A DNA stretch of 64,000 nt from Diadophis punctatus similis (GCA_023053685.1 JALIGW010000003.1:144355008-144419007); one strand, 5' to 3'; shown: positions 10,831-22,188, counted from the first letter of the stretch. Notes: a model not told the origin generated them from the letters alone. Made by a program: numbers and translations.

Positions 10831-13229
10831 GCATTTTAACCTTTTGTCACACAGAACTGAAATGTTGAGTAGCAACCCTAGTAGCAAAGTAGTCTCTTGA
10901 AAACATGCAAGAAAACACGGGCCCTATAACTGTGATAATTTGGTTTCCCTTATGACCCAGAAGACTAAAGAAGGAATTTCCACAAAACAGCGATCTGTAT
11001 TTTCAACATTGTGAAGTACCTCATTAGCTACTACAGCATGACTGATCCGAATTTAATTTAGAAGGCATCCATCTAAACTAGGGGTGAACTGAAACAAACC
11101 TCCCTTTGGGAGCAGTTCAATAGGAAGGGATATTTTGCTTGTTTTTCAGAAGCAGGAGTTGTGTCAGTGGGGGTGTTACTTTCCCTCTTCCTGCTGCCAT
11201 CGATATGTGAAAACAAAAGTACTGTGTAGCCAACAGCTGACATTTTTCTGATTCTCTATAGAGTGAAATGAGGTGGAAAAAAAGGAGGCCTGGAAGGGTT
11301 TGCTTCAAAGCAAAGTTTATGGCAGACACCTGAGATTTATCCAAAGGCTTAGGATAATATATAAATTAAATAGATCCATTCATTGACGAGCACCTCTTTC
11401 AGTTACCGAAGGAGAAAAATCACATTGCAACCCCCAAGCGGATATTATGTGGCAGATATTTATAATATTGCAGTTCTTTTCTCCTCGATTCATTTATGAA
11501 AGTCTGGAGATAAAACTTCCCTTAACTGCCCCAAAATATGGCATGGCAACCAATAGGAGCTTAGCAGAGGAAGAAACCACGATGCAAACATGACTGATAT
11601 ATGGAAGTCCACTTGATAACCGGAAAGAGATGCAAACTCAGAATTTACAACCAGTTTCCCGAAGGCCACTGACGTCGAATAACACATTTGGAGCCCGCCA
11701 GCTTTGCGGTTCTTTAACTGATTATGGTTACATTTTTCACATGACACATGTAAAAGGGGGATGGAGCTTTGATCACAAGGTGTTGGTTGCCACTTTAACT
11801 TTTTTACCCAATTTTGGATTCCAGTTGGGTGGACAGGCATTTTTCTGAACTGTTTAGTGACCATAATAGGGACTAGCAACTTGGTTGTAAGCGAAATGGT
11901 CATTAAGTGAAACCGTGACTCTGCTTATGAACTTATTTCAGTTTTCCTTGACTTTACAAACTTGCAACGGTTGTAAATGTCAGGATTGGTCAGAAAATTA
12001 CTTTTTCATCTGTGCCTTTGTGCTTTATAATCAGCAAAATCTTCCAATTGCTTTGAAAAGCAACTACTCCTATAACTATTTTCTAACTGGAAGACTTCTA
12101 ATAGCTCCTTTACTAAGCCCTGAAGTTTTGGCAGCATTTTTCTCATTTTGAACGAGAAAGATTTTCAGCATTGTAATAAATATTTTACTTTATAGTAGAT
12201 ATTATCCTGAAACTTTGGGGACAATTCAGTGACATAGCATGATAAAGGGGTAGATTTAATTGCTATTCTTGAAAGAAGTACATTTTTACAATGATTATTT
12301 GCTTGTTACTTTTTTTTATCTATGAACGTTCTGTTCACATACAAGGATTTGACAAAGCACTACAGTATAATCTTCTAATAATACTCATTTTCTACCATAA
12401 AATGATTACATGCAGCTTTAAAATGTTAAATATGTCACAATTAGGGTAGAGTAGTGCAGTATTCCCTTTATAATATTAAATGTTCCCAAATGACACAATG
12501 CTATCAATCATGCACGCTGGCAATATTCACAACAGTTCTCCTTTTTTCTTTAATTTTGCATTTTTAGTTGAACAAATTGAGATTAAAGTTGACACAGTTT
12601 TGTGCTCCAGCTCTCTGGCAATGAAGTGGCAGCAAAGTTCCAAGACCAGCTGTGCAAAGCAAATCCTGCTAAAATCTGATTTAATAACATTCTGGGCAGG
12701 GTACAAAGATTTAAGTCTCCACACTGCAATCAGCACTTCTTCAGCTGAGGGATGCAAATAACTATCCAGGAAAGTGAAAAGGAAAAAAAAAAGATTGAAC
12801 AAATCACAAAAAGACTTGAAATAAATCGGATCACCAAACCCCCCCCCCCAAAAAAAAAAACCTTGTATGGCTTTGTTTCCAAAACATTATTTTCTTTCTT
12901 TCTTTCTGACAGAGGTGATAATTAATCTCACAGAGGAGACGTTTGATCTTTTCCCGGACATCAGACATTAGAAAAGAAACGCAGTTTAAAAGTCTAAGTA
13001 AAAATATTTATTTCGGTACAAAAACAATAAATCCTCATTTGTTTACATCTCTGATATAAAAGTGCGTCTTCTCTCAATGGAAGACCGAGCAAGAAGGGAA
13101 GATCAGAGAAAAGGAATGTACACATGCGTACAAGAACATCAATCATGTGCTCAGGAATAAACCATTATATTGAATAGGGATGCATCTCCCTGCATATACA
13201 TGTAACAGGCAATAATCACACCGTGATTC
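10831..13229. other. Unique AT-rich sequence, no gene seen
   Basis: No coding domain recognised. A stretch around 11850-11960 (taagtgaaaccgtgact type) is faintly like the TA-MITE family but too diverged to call. A poly-C/A run lies at about 12840-12860. Around 13000-13030 an AATAAA-type hexamer occurs on both strands, which could mark an old transcript end, but nothing else supports a gene there. Confidence 0.45.
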
Positions 13230-13230
13230 A

Positions 13231-13236
13231 CTCTTT

Positions 13237-13316
<80 letters not shown>

Positions 13317-13468
13317 TTCTTTCTTTCTTTTCTTCTTCTTCTTCCTTCTTCCTTCTTCCTTCCTTCCTTCCTTCCTTCTCTTCCTTCTTCCTTCTCTTCT
13401 CTTCTCTGTCTCTCTTTCTGTCTTCTTCTTCTTCTCCCTCCCTCCCTCCCTCCCTCCCTCCCTCCCTC
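13231..13468. repeat. Compound (TTTC)n/(TTCC)n/(TCCC)n pyrimidine tract
   Basis: A 238-bp all-pyrimidine run that changes from TTTC units to TTC, TTCC, TCTC and finally CCCT units. Apparent long open frames on both strands are simple repeats encoding Phe/Leu/Ser or Lys/Glu/Arg. Confidence 0.97.
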
Positions 13469-13493
13469 TTCTGAAACAAATATGTGACAAAAA

Positions 13494-14597
13494 TCAGGTT
13501 TTACTTTTTTTTCCTGTTAAATGTTCCTTCTTAAAACAACTCTGTGAAAGGAAGGGTGGATGGACATGGCTACCATATCTGATAACATCTGATGTGGCTA
13601 GTTCCATACAGATTGAATTTGTTTCCTTCATGAACTGCTTTTCCTTTTGAAGAATGAAAAGTAAAGCGTGAATTTTCAAGCTGCAGTCTTTTATGAAGTT
13701 GCCATCTTATCACAAGTCGACCCAGTTTAGAGAAGCCTGAGAAACTTACTTCTGTCTACAAGTAATGCGAACTTATCTGGAGCTGGGCATTTGCCAAGAC
13801 TACCATTCCTAAAACCAATAAGGGCAGAACTGCCTTCCATGTGCAGATTTTTTAATGAGATAATGAATAGCACCCTTACTTAGGGATCATAAATCACGGG
13901 GGTGCAGCCACTGGGTAATAGTTGAGAACATAAGAGTTGTAGCCATAAATTCTGCAAAGGCAGGAAAAGGAACTGTAATGCAATACTTTGTTTTCCTGAT
14001 GACATCTTTTTCCTGTGCTAATCTCAATCTTCTGATATTTGGCCTAGAATTTTACTCAGACAAGCATTCTTCTAAAATGTGCTCCTGGGAATTTGCTGAG
14101 GGTGAAGCGTCCCAGTAATAGAAAAGAAAATACAACTCATTTAACTCCGCTCTCAATTTGCACATAATATATGTATCAATGGCCTAGAAATGTGTTATAC
14201 AGCAAAACCTAACTCAGCATGTCAAACTTCTCAATCCAATGTATACATTTAGCTGCATGGGTAAATGCATCATTTACACTGAGTAGATTTATGGCATGCG
14301 TTGTACTCCAGGTCTATCAGTGAATAAAATGTAGCGAAGCCAACCCGTCAGAGAAATACTAGATTGCTCTATTTTATATTTTCTTAAATGATTCTCCAGC
14401 CCTCTTCCTTTCCTCCTTATATCTTCCTACCACCCTCAAGAATTGACCTATCTCAGTGGTGGATGTGTTTGAATCTGCCTTGCATTGACCAGTATATTCT
14501 CGGTGTTTTGCATTTCTTTGAGAGCTTGAGTGATAAATAAATAAATTATGGATTCAAATGCTATGAAGATGTTCCTCCTCCTCCTCCTCCTCCTCCT

Positions 14598-14629
<32 letters not shown>

Positions 14630-15215
14630 TTTTCAGAAGAAGTTATGTAAAACATACACTGAATAATTCTTTTCTTATATGATAAACCATAAGATTATGA
14701 GTTTAGATGCCGTAAGATGACACCTTCTGATACCTCTGACACAAAATCTTATAAGCATATCTTCATTTTATTTGTAATCAAAACATAACAATAACAAATA
14801 GTTAGCAATTTGACATTTCCTCATGAAATCCAAAATCTTTTGCCTTGGGCAGTTATCTCCCTCTGCCAAATAATAAAGCTAGTCTTCAAATAATAGTTTG
14901 TTGGAGAGGAGAGAGAACAATTTAACCAAAGAAACAAATTCTCTTGAATGCAATGTATAATGTTAGGCTCACGTATGAAAACTGCTGCCTTCCCAACAAG
15001 GTTGCTAGAAGGCTAGTAATCTAGCAGCTTCTATATAAATCACAGTTTAACTTTGTTTTATCTCCACATATGCAGAGAACTGAAAAAAAATATTTATAGC
15101 CTCTGGTAAAATGATTTAATTCAGTTGCTTTCAAATTACCCCTGTTCTGCAAATTTGGTAAAGCTCCTTTTACAGTGAGAACAATTCAGCACTGATAACA
15201 TCAATTATAGGGCTG
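13494..15215. other. Unique AT-rich sequence, no gene seen
   Basis: No domain or interspersed repeat that I recognise, apart from the trinucleotide array at 14574-14625 listed separately. Confidence 0.45.
14574..14625. repeat. (CTC)n trinucleotide microsatellite
   Basis: About 17 CTC/TCC units with one 2-base slip near 14600. Confidence 0.95.
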
Positions 15216-15225
15216 TTCATGCATC

Positions 15226-15530
15226 AGAAATGAATCTGAGAAACTTCAGAACTTGGGGAATGATAAACATAGGACAACGGTTGCAGGAACTGGGTATGTC
15301 TAGTTTAATGAAAAGAAGGAGTAGGGGAGACATGATAGCAGTGTTCCAATATCTCAGGGGTAGCCACAAAGAAGACGGAGTCAAGCTATTCTCCAAAGCA
15401 CCTGAGGGTAGAATAAGAAGCAATGGGTGGAAACTAGTCAAGGGGAGAAGCAATTTAGAACTAAGGAGAAATTTCCTGACAGTTAGAACAATTAATCAGT
15501 GAACAACTTGCCTCCAGAAGTTGTTATCCT
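15226..15530 (+). mobile_element. CR1 LINE 3' fragment
   Basis: From gaaacttcagaacttgg the sequence follows the CR1 3' consensus also present at 30445-30885 and 58851-59278 (gttgcaggaactgggtatg, gtgttccaatatctcaggg, acagttagaacaattaatca). It runs up to cagaagttgtta, then jumps directly into an ATTCT array, so the last ~120 bp of the usual CR1 tail are missing. The open frame over it is the end of ORF2, non-functional. Confidence 0.85.
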
Positions 15531-15653
15531 ATTCCTATTCTATTCCTATTCCTATTCCTATTCTATTCTATTCTATTCTATTCTATTCTATTCTATTCTA
15601 TTCTATTCTATTCTATCTATTCTATTCTATTCTATTCTATTCTATTCTATCTT
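15527..15653. repeat. (ATTCT)n pentanucleotide microsatellite on a CR1 tail
   Basis: About 25 ATTCC/ATTCT units directly after a truncated CR1 3' end. CR1/L3 elements end in short ATTCT-like repeats, and in snakes such tails have expanded into microsatellites; this array fits that origin. Confidence 0.93.
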
Positions 15654-15659
15654 TTAGAA

Positions 15660-16335
15660 TACATGCATCCTTTCTCAAGCCCTAATACAAGCCTGGAAAA
15701 TGACCTTTACTTCCATGAGTTACATACATTAAATAAACTGATCACAATAGCTGTCATTTTTCAGTGTTGGAAGAAATATCCATCTGGTTCAGTTCCAATC
15801 CAGGGGAAAGACACTGGAAACATGGAGGCTGCTTGGAAAGATGGTTTAATGACGAAGCAGAACCACATGGGTTCTGGGCAGCTGACCACATGAAGTTGAG
15901 AGGGGGGGTTATACCTTCTCTTGGGCTTTGCACTTGAGCTTCCCGTTCTTGTGCAAGAACATGTATTCTATTGGTTGTTGTCAGATTCCCAGGGGGCCAT
16001 GTAGGGTTTATGTAGGGGTCATCGCTGGCTCTATAGGCAAAGTACAAATCCTAGGTGTTTGTCTGAGCTAAGTTTGGTTGAAGTTTCTGAGGATGTTGCA
16101 ATGACTGAAAATACCCTTAGGAGATTGCGCAATGTAGTGACCTCTGTGTCTTCTGCTAAATGGTAGTGGGTTAATCCTATTATGTCCCGAAGGATAATCC
16201 CATCATCCTAGAGTTGAAGGTCTTTTGTTTTGTAGATAGGCTGGCCCAGTTTTTCTTAATGGGCACAAAATATCTGTTGGGGGGTGCTATTAAGAGTGAG
16301 TTTGCTTCCAGCCTCTAAAAAAATGTTTTTTTAGA
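15660..16335. other. Unassigned sequence between CR1 and copia fragments
   Basis: No domain recognised. The texture (ggaggctgcttggaaagatgg, gggccatgtagggtttatg) looks like an old interspersed repeat, possibly an LTR or LINE untranslated part, but I cannot assign a family. It could include the flank of the neighbouring copia fragment. Confidence 0.3.
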
Positions 16336-16339
16336 CACC

Positions 16340-17306
16340 TCCCATTTACAAATGTGTCTCAAATCCTTGCTTGTCTAAACTAGAGACACTCAAAAATGTA
16401 TGCTCCATTTCATGCACACATAATACATCATTAAACCTCTTTTCCAGATATGGAATTTGCACACTGCCTCTTCCAATGACTTTAACCTTCTGACCATTTT
16501 ACCAAGGCTACTGCATCTCCAGTAGCTGGATTCATTCTGAAAAACAATTAGAATTATTAGCAATTGTTTGATTTGCCCCACTGTCTATCAACCATTTGTC
16601 TCTGCTATTGCATTAGCTAACTTTTGCAACAGCCACTTGTCCATCTTGCAATTGTTTTTCTTGCAAATAATTTCTTCTTTGCAAACAGTCCTTCTTTAAA
16701 TGTGTAGTTTCACCACAAATGAAGCACCGCCTGTGTTGCTGGGCTGTAATTTGATATCTTCAGCTGCTACATTTCTCTTTGCAGACATCTTGTCTGTGGA
16801 ATTTTCCTCTGCTCTTATCTCTCTGCTCCTTGGGCCCCCACCTCAGGAATTTCTTCTCATGGCTCTTTCTATAATGGCGCTTGTTTTCCTCAGCTATCAA
16901 ACAAGCCTTTAAAGCCTCCAAACGCAACTCCTGCTCTGGTTTGCATTCAAACACTGCAGAAACAATGTCCCAAGTTTCATCAAGGCTGTTTAACACTAAC
17001 AACACCTTTTGGGACTCAGGAATATTCATTCCACGCTGTTCCAACTCCACAAACAAAGTTTGCATTTGCAATAAATGTCTTTCCACAGATTCACCTTTCC
17101 ACAGATTCACCTGGTTGCAAACAGGCTGTGTATAATTTTCTTGATAATTGTACAATATTGCATGCTGACACACTAACATTGCACATTTCTTAATTTCAGC
17201 CAGACCTCTTTTGCAGTCTTTAAATCAGTTACATTGAGAAATTGTTCATCTTCTAAACTTAAGATGATATAAGCCATGGCCAAAAAGGACTTAAAATTAA
17301 AGGACT
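16340..17306 (-). pseudogene. Decayed Ty1/copia retrotransposon, gag to protease/pre-integrase region
   Basis: Read on the minus strand from 17306 down. A first segment encodes FLAMAYIILSLEDEQF...TAKEVWLKLRN, the conserved N-terminal part of copia Gag. After a frameshift near 17180, the main frame (17179-16760) continues Gag with ERHLLQMQTLFVELEQ and LLVLNSLDETWD. An in-frame TGA at 16760 is followed in the same frame by a zinc knuckle CFICGETTHLKKDC (C-X2-C-X4-H-X4-C) near 16735-16690. After one further stop comes WLIDSGA near 16600-16580, the aspartic-protease active-site motif. Farther down, in another frame, LCVHEMEHTFLSVSSLDKQG (about 16430-16375) matches the segment before copia integrase. 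Order and spacing agree with gag-PR-preintegrase. At least two stops and two frameshifts make it dead. No LTR, integrase or reverse transcriptase was found nearby. Confidence 0.85.
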
Positions 17307-17311
17307 TAAAA

Positions 17312-17393
17312 TTAGGTGCGACTCATTTCACAACTGTCTTTCTTAACAATACAAATTCTGGATCAATTGGGGTCATATATCGAGGACTACCTG
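17312..17393. mobile_element. TA-MITE (CAGGTAGTCC family), terminal fragment
   Basis: The sequence actcatttcacaactgtc...cgaggactacctg matches the last 80 bp of the full-length family copy at 41287-41661. The other half is lost; the copia fragment abuts it. Confidence 0.65.
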
Positions 17394-17587
17394 TTAGTAA
17401 ATTTGAATAATATAATAGAAGAGATCATTAAAAGAAATGTGGGATTTTATAACCTTGTCATAACTAACTTTGAGACAACTTCCTAAGAGAGCCAATGTAA
17501 TTTCCTCCAAATGCAATGGAGTAAGGCTTCATTTGCCACTAGGTCAGACCACCCCTCAAAAAACAAAAATCCTGCACTAGGGAGTTA

Positions 17588-17812
17588 CCGGGCAGCCAAT
17601 TTGTTGAAGTGCTTAAGGCACCAAGCTAGAAACCAGTAAATTGGGAGTTCTAGTTCTGTTTTAGGCACAAAGCCAGCTGGGTGACCTTGGGCCAGTCTCT
17701 CACACTCAGTCCTAGGAAGCTGATAATGGCGAATCACTTGCAGTGTCTAGTCCAGGTGGTCACCTGGAGTTAAGACTGATTTGAAGGCGGCCTCCAAAAA
17801 AGATACTTACCT
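17588..17812 (+). mobile_element. SINE with MIR-like core
   Basis: Contains gcttaaggcaccaagctagaaacc, a tRNA-like head region with a diverged B box (gggagttctagttctg), then ctgggtgaccttgggccagtc, the MIR/CORE-SINE-like core. The related copy at 59279-59515 is on the opposite strand. No coding function. Confidence 0.6.
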
Positions 17813-17814
17813 AT

Positions 17815-18788
17815 TTCATGCCCCACTCCAAGTTTGGAAAAGCCATGCAAGGATTCTGATCATAAAGATTTGCTCAGTGTAAGAATAATTTCTTCATTAA
17901 CTCTTGATATGCTTCTTAAACATTAACTATGCAGGACTTTCCATGTACTGTATATACATGTACTGTAAGTCCAATGAATACTGCAACTGTTCCCCCCTGC
18001 CCCATCCTGTTTGCTTTTGCAAATGTGCAATGTCCTGCTACTTTATCGAATCTATGTGGAATATTTAACCAGGCACATTTAAAAGTCAGGACTAGACAAG
18101 GAGACCATCTGAAGAAGTTAAGAGAAATATTTGACTGGATTCCAGCTTTTGTGGAAAAAAGGAAAATGGTTCGTATCAACTTAGTTTCACTTGTGCCAGA
18201 ACAGGGGCTGTTTGTACAAGGGGAGGGAGGGAGGAAAGGGGCGGGGGAAGAGAGAGATCTAATTTAAGTGTTTGCTAAGGCAAAGAATAAATAACTTTCA
18301 CCCTATCCATAAAAGTGTTGCCTTCTCCCATATGTCAGACACCTTCCAAAGAGCTGAACTTGACGGTTTCAAAAACATGTGCTGCTTCCTTCCTCTTTTC
18401 ACAACATATTCCTGAAAATCTTTTCCCCTATTAAATGTGACAGAAAGGAGAACTGGCTTTATAACAATTAAAAGTGGTGCTATGGTCTATTTGTTCATCT
18501 CTGCCCCACATAATGAAACAACAAGATCTTCCATCCACTGCAAATCAGTTATCTTTGACCGGATTTCCTTCCAGAACACATATTAAGTTTAAAAAAATTG
18601 AAATCACCCATAGCTGTGTTGATCCACGAGGAAGAAAAACAAAACCACAGCTCAGTGATACCTTTATTAGGGATCTATCAATTAATAGAAAAGTGGATGG
18701 AAGAAATGGGTTAGAGAGGAAAGCAGAGTCAGTCTTTGGAGTTGATTATCTCTGTGCATTCAGAGATTTTCATGGTTATTGCCTAAAG
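17815..18788. other. Unique sequence, no gene seen
   Basis: Open frames of up to about 110-135 codons overlap here on both strands but show no recognisable domain, no splice context and no compositional bias. Treated as noncoding. Confidence 0.4.
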
Positions 18789-19036
18789 CAGGGGTCGGCA
18801 ACCTGCGGCTCTGGAGCCGCATGTGGCTCTTTTATCCCTCTGCTGCAGCTCCCTGTCGCCGGTCAGCTCCACAATTGGTAGGGCTTTTGATTAGGACAGG
18901 TAAAGGAAAAAGGAGGCTGCGCTAGGAGGAGACTTTATGCTGGGGGAACCGGACTTCCGGTCGGCTCCATAATTGAACGGGTGGCTTCTGGTTAGGACCC
19001 TTGTGGCTCTTGAGTGTTTAAGGTTGCCGACCCCTG
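18789..19036. mobile_element. hAT-type MITE (CAGGGGTCGGCAACC ends)
   Basis: Termini CAGGGGTCGGCAACC and GGTTGCCGACCCCTG are perfect inverted repeats. Direct flanks gcctaaag (18781-18788 and 19037-19044) are a perfect 8-bp target duplication. Internal sequence ctgcggctctggagccgcatg is a small palindrome shared with the copy at 33313-33639. Confidence 0.93.
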
Positions 19037-19044
19037 GCCTAAAG

Positions 19045-19195
19045 CAGGGGTCACCAAACTTGGCAACTTTAAGACTTGTGGACTTCAACTCAGAATTCTT
19101 CAGCCAGCTACTACAGGTGAAGCTGCTGGGAGATGGTAGTTTAGCAACTTGTAGAGAGCTGCAGTTCCTCAAATCTGGACCTGATGAAGAGATAA
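19045..19195. mobile_element. hAT-type MITE (CAGGGGTCTCCAAAC family), one end
   Basis: Begins CAGGGGTCACCAAACTTGGC immediately after the right target duplication of the preceding element, followed by actttaagacttgtggactt and a partial foldback (gctgctgggagatggtagtt). A clear right terminus is missing, so the end coordinate is approximate. Confidence 0.65.
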
Positions 19196-19199
19196 AATA

Positions 19200-20239
19200 A
19201 GAGGCATGTTGAATTGTACTTATACCATGAACCCATGATGTGACCTTTTGCAAGGTGCTATCTTTTTTTGGCTTCACTTTCCCCACCTCTACTCGCTTGC
19301 AGCCTGAGTGAATAGTTTGTAAAGATTACCTTTGGATATGTTTTCAAACTCTTGCTGTAACTTAAGGTCAATTAAATGTCTCCTTTCTTTGATTTCTTTA
19401 TTTTTTTTTACTGGTGGCCTCCCATTTAAACATGACTGACTCTGCTCAGTTTTTCAACATCAGCCAGTTTGGCTAGGTACTGCTATCTGTTGTAGATATC
19501 TGCTTGCTCCAAAAATTCTTTCCCAGACAGAGTGGATAAAATAATAATAATAATCATAAAGTATCTATGGAGATTCTCAGTCATACAGGTCATAGTTGTC
19601 CCAAAAGTGCTTTTTCAAAAAGGCAACTGGACTTTTTTTCCCCCTTGAAGATGTTTTCCTTCTCATCCAAGAAGCTACTTAGATAAGAAGCAAAACATCT
19701 TCAAGCAAAAAACAACAACAAAAAACCAGTCCAGTTGTGTTTTTAAAAAAGCACTTTTGGTTCACAAAAAAGTGGAGAAGTAGAGAAGTAAACGATGGGT
19801 AATGCTTAAGCCCTACCTATATTTCAGTGTTATAGCGTGTGTAAGTTTGCTGTATACAATCATTCACATCATCCACATAAATAGTATTAGATTTTGAAGG
19901 TTTTGACTCAGGCTTAATGGCTCTCTCAAAACTTGTGGAAGGAAAAAACCCCAAGAAAATAAACTTGGCTTCTGATTTTGGCAAGCAGAACTTTCAGCTG
20001 TTAAAAACTAAACTTTGATAGGTGGAAACATAGAAAGGAGATGAACTAGGCAATTTTATTATAGCAGATTGTTTTAATTTACTATGCAAATTAAATTAGG
20101 TTACTAGGTAAATTAAATTACATAATTAGATTAAATTAGATTAGCTTCTCAGGGTCTGGAAGTAGATAAGCATAATATTGAGTTGTAATGGGCTATTTTT
20201 GCATGAAAATATTGAAAACTTGGGGCCACAAGTGTGATC
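19200..20239. other. Unique AT-rich sequence with a short inverted pair
   Basis: No gene seen. Around 19590-19760 two segments (caaaagtgctttttcaaaaa and a complement-like aaaaaagcacttttgg) face each other with ctactt/aagtag arms between them, suggesting an old palindromic MITE whose ends I could not define. Confidence 0.4.
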
Positions 20240-20247
20240 CTCTAGAT

Positions 20248-20691
20248 CAGTGATGGCGAACCTTTTTGGCACCGAGTGCCAAAAAGGGACCGCACGCGTG
20301 CACACGCGGCACCGAGTGCCAAAAAGGGAACACTTTGCGTGCACGCTCATCTGGGCCACAATCAGGAAGAGGAATTGCCCCAGGGGGCATGCGCGGCACA
20401 AAAAATTAACTTTAGGTTTTCGGTGCATGCATGCGCGCTGGCCGCCAAGTCTTCCAGTTACTGCCGCACATGTGCAGACGCCGATCAGCTGTCCGGTGCG
20501 CATGTGCATGACAGAAAATGGAAGACCAACTCTTCCAGTTTCCAGCATTGCCACATGCACAAAGGCCAGCTGATTAGTGCGTGAGCACGCGCACCAGAAA
20601 CCCGGAAGAGGAACGGCCACCGCTGTGCGTGCCTGGTGAAATGGCTCCGCATGCCAGTTTGGGCACACGTGCCATAGGTTCGCCATCACAG
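20248..20691. mobile_element. hAT-type MITE A of an inverted pair (CAGTGATGGCGAACC ends)
   Basis: Starts CAGTGATGGCGAACC and ends GGTTCGCCATCACAG, inverted repeats with one mismatch. Flanked by ctctagat at 20240-20247 and 20692-20699, a perfect 8-bp target duplication. The 444-bp interior is CpG- and TGCA-rich. Open frames on both strands are compositional. Confidence 0.93.
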
Positions 20692-20699
20692 CTCTAGAT

Positions 20700-21114
20700 C
20701 CATGATGGTGAACCTATGGCACGCGTGCTGGAAGGGGAATGCAGAGCCATCTCTCTGGGCACATGAGCAATTGACCATTGCTCTTCCGGGTTCCGGTGCG
20801 CCGGCCAGCTGGTCTTCATGTGCGCGGGAGTGGTGGAAACCGGAAGAGCAGCCGCCTGGTGCACATGCACGCGCTGGGAAGATGATCTTCTGGTTTCTAG
20901 CACGTGCATGTGCACCGGCCAGCTGGTCTTCGCGCACGCATGGATGCCAGAAACCGGAAGACCAGGTGGCCGGTGCGCATGTGCGTGCCGGAAACCGGAT
21001 GATCATCTTCCAGGCACGCACATGCGCAGTGGGCGACTACTCTTCAGGTTTCTGGCACGTGCACGCACACACCCCCATTTCGGCATTCAGTGCCGAAAAG
21101 GTTTGCCAACACTG
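20700..21114. mobile_element. hAT-type MITE B of an inverted pair
   Basis: Starts CCATGATGGTGAACCTATGG and ends AAAAGGTTTGCCAACACTG. It is flanked by ctctagat at 20692-20699 and 21115-21122, so the same 8-bp target occurs three times across the pair. Its right end (complement of CAGTGTTGGCAAACCTTTT) corresponds to the left end of element A, so B lies in the opposite orientation. Confidence 0.9.
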
Positions 21115-21217
21115 CTCTAGATGTTGCTGAAACTACATCCTCCAGCATGCTTCACTTCTTGGATTTCTGATTCTGTGACAACCGAAAGGTTGCATGTACT
21201 GCATTCTTGTTCTAGAG

Positions 21218-21385
21218 CAGGGGTCTCCAAACTTGGCAACTTTAAGACATGTGGACTTCAACTCCCAGAATTCCCCAACACATTTCTGACTACCCTCTTT
21301 TTACTCATGTAAGACTCATGGCTGGCTGGGGAATCCTGGGAGTTAAAGTCTACAAGTCTTAAAGTTGCCAGGTTTGGATACCCTG
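21218..21385. mobile_element. Palindromic hAT-type MITE (CAGGGGTCTCCAAAC ends)
   Basis: Left end CAGGGGTCTCCAAACTTGGC and right end CCAGGTTTGGATACCCTG. The two halves carry facing copies of aactttaagac.tgtggactt, giving a foldback structure. Flanks ttctagag and ttctagaa match at 7 of 8 bases. Confidence 0.88.
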
Positions 21386-21389
21386 TTCT

Positions 21390-22090
21390 AGAAGGCAAGT
21401 CTGCTTTTATTACAAAAAAATTTCTTACATGAGTAAAAAGAGGGACGTCAAATACTCAGGCATAATGGGAAATGTATTTAAATTACCCAAAGTTAGAATT
21501 TGGAAGCTGTTTACTGGATTATTATTAATGGTCTCAAAAGTAAAAAAAAAATTGGGCCAAGTATATGCTAGTTCTTAGCTTTCCTGTCACAAAAGCAGCT
21601 GCCCAGGAGGTGGAGCTACAAGCACACAGGGACCATTTTTGTGTAGCAGTTGAGGTATTGTCAACAAAACAAACCTGCTTTTGCGCGGCTATTAACTTTA
21701 ATACAGCCAGCAAACAAACCAAGTGAACAAGAGAGAGCCAGTACTAGCCATTTCATTCTGACCAGGGATCAGAGTTTTGTGAATTTTTCTTCTGTCGTAT
21801 CTCTCTGCTTCTGCCTCATCTATTTATCGTGTAATCTGATAACCTGGTTCCCCTGTCACTCCTTCCACTCCACTTTGTTCCTCTGTTGACTTTCCAACTT
21901 CACTTTTGACTAAACTGCCTTTTGGGCTCCTAATCTTCATTCTTGTAGTTTAGGATGGACCATCTGCAACCTCTGACAAAATGAAGGGGAGAGAGTTGTG
22001 TATGAGAGAAAAAAAAAACATATGCTTTCAGAATAGTAAAACAATCGTTAATGATAATTGCATCAAGAACTGGGACCTTTACAGAGAAAG
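21390..22090. other. Unique sequence, no gene seen
   Basis: AT-rich, with a poly-A run near 22010. A short segment (tcttacatgagtaaaaagaggg, 21422-21444) complements the flank near 21294-21312 (ctctttttactcatgtaag), an inverted repeat across the MITE at 21218-21385. Confidence 0.4.
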
Positions 22091-22188
22091 TATAGGTAGT
22101 CCTTGACGTATGACCACAATTGAGCCACAATTGATAAGTGAGACAGTTGTTACAGAGTTTTGCAAGCTTTTTTGCCACAGGTGCTAAG

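Noticed and set aside
12980..13230. Possible 3' end of a minus-strand gene (AATAAA-like hexamer near 13010)
   Set aside because: No coding exon was found upstream on that strand, and hexamers are frequent in AT-rich DNA.
13143..13490. Lys/Glu/Arg- or Phe/Leu/Ser-rich open frames
   Set aside because: Translation of a simple pyrimidine repeat. The same applies at 24540-24982, 27010-27494, 43308-43691 and 57505-57894.
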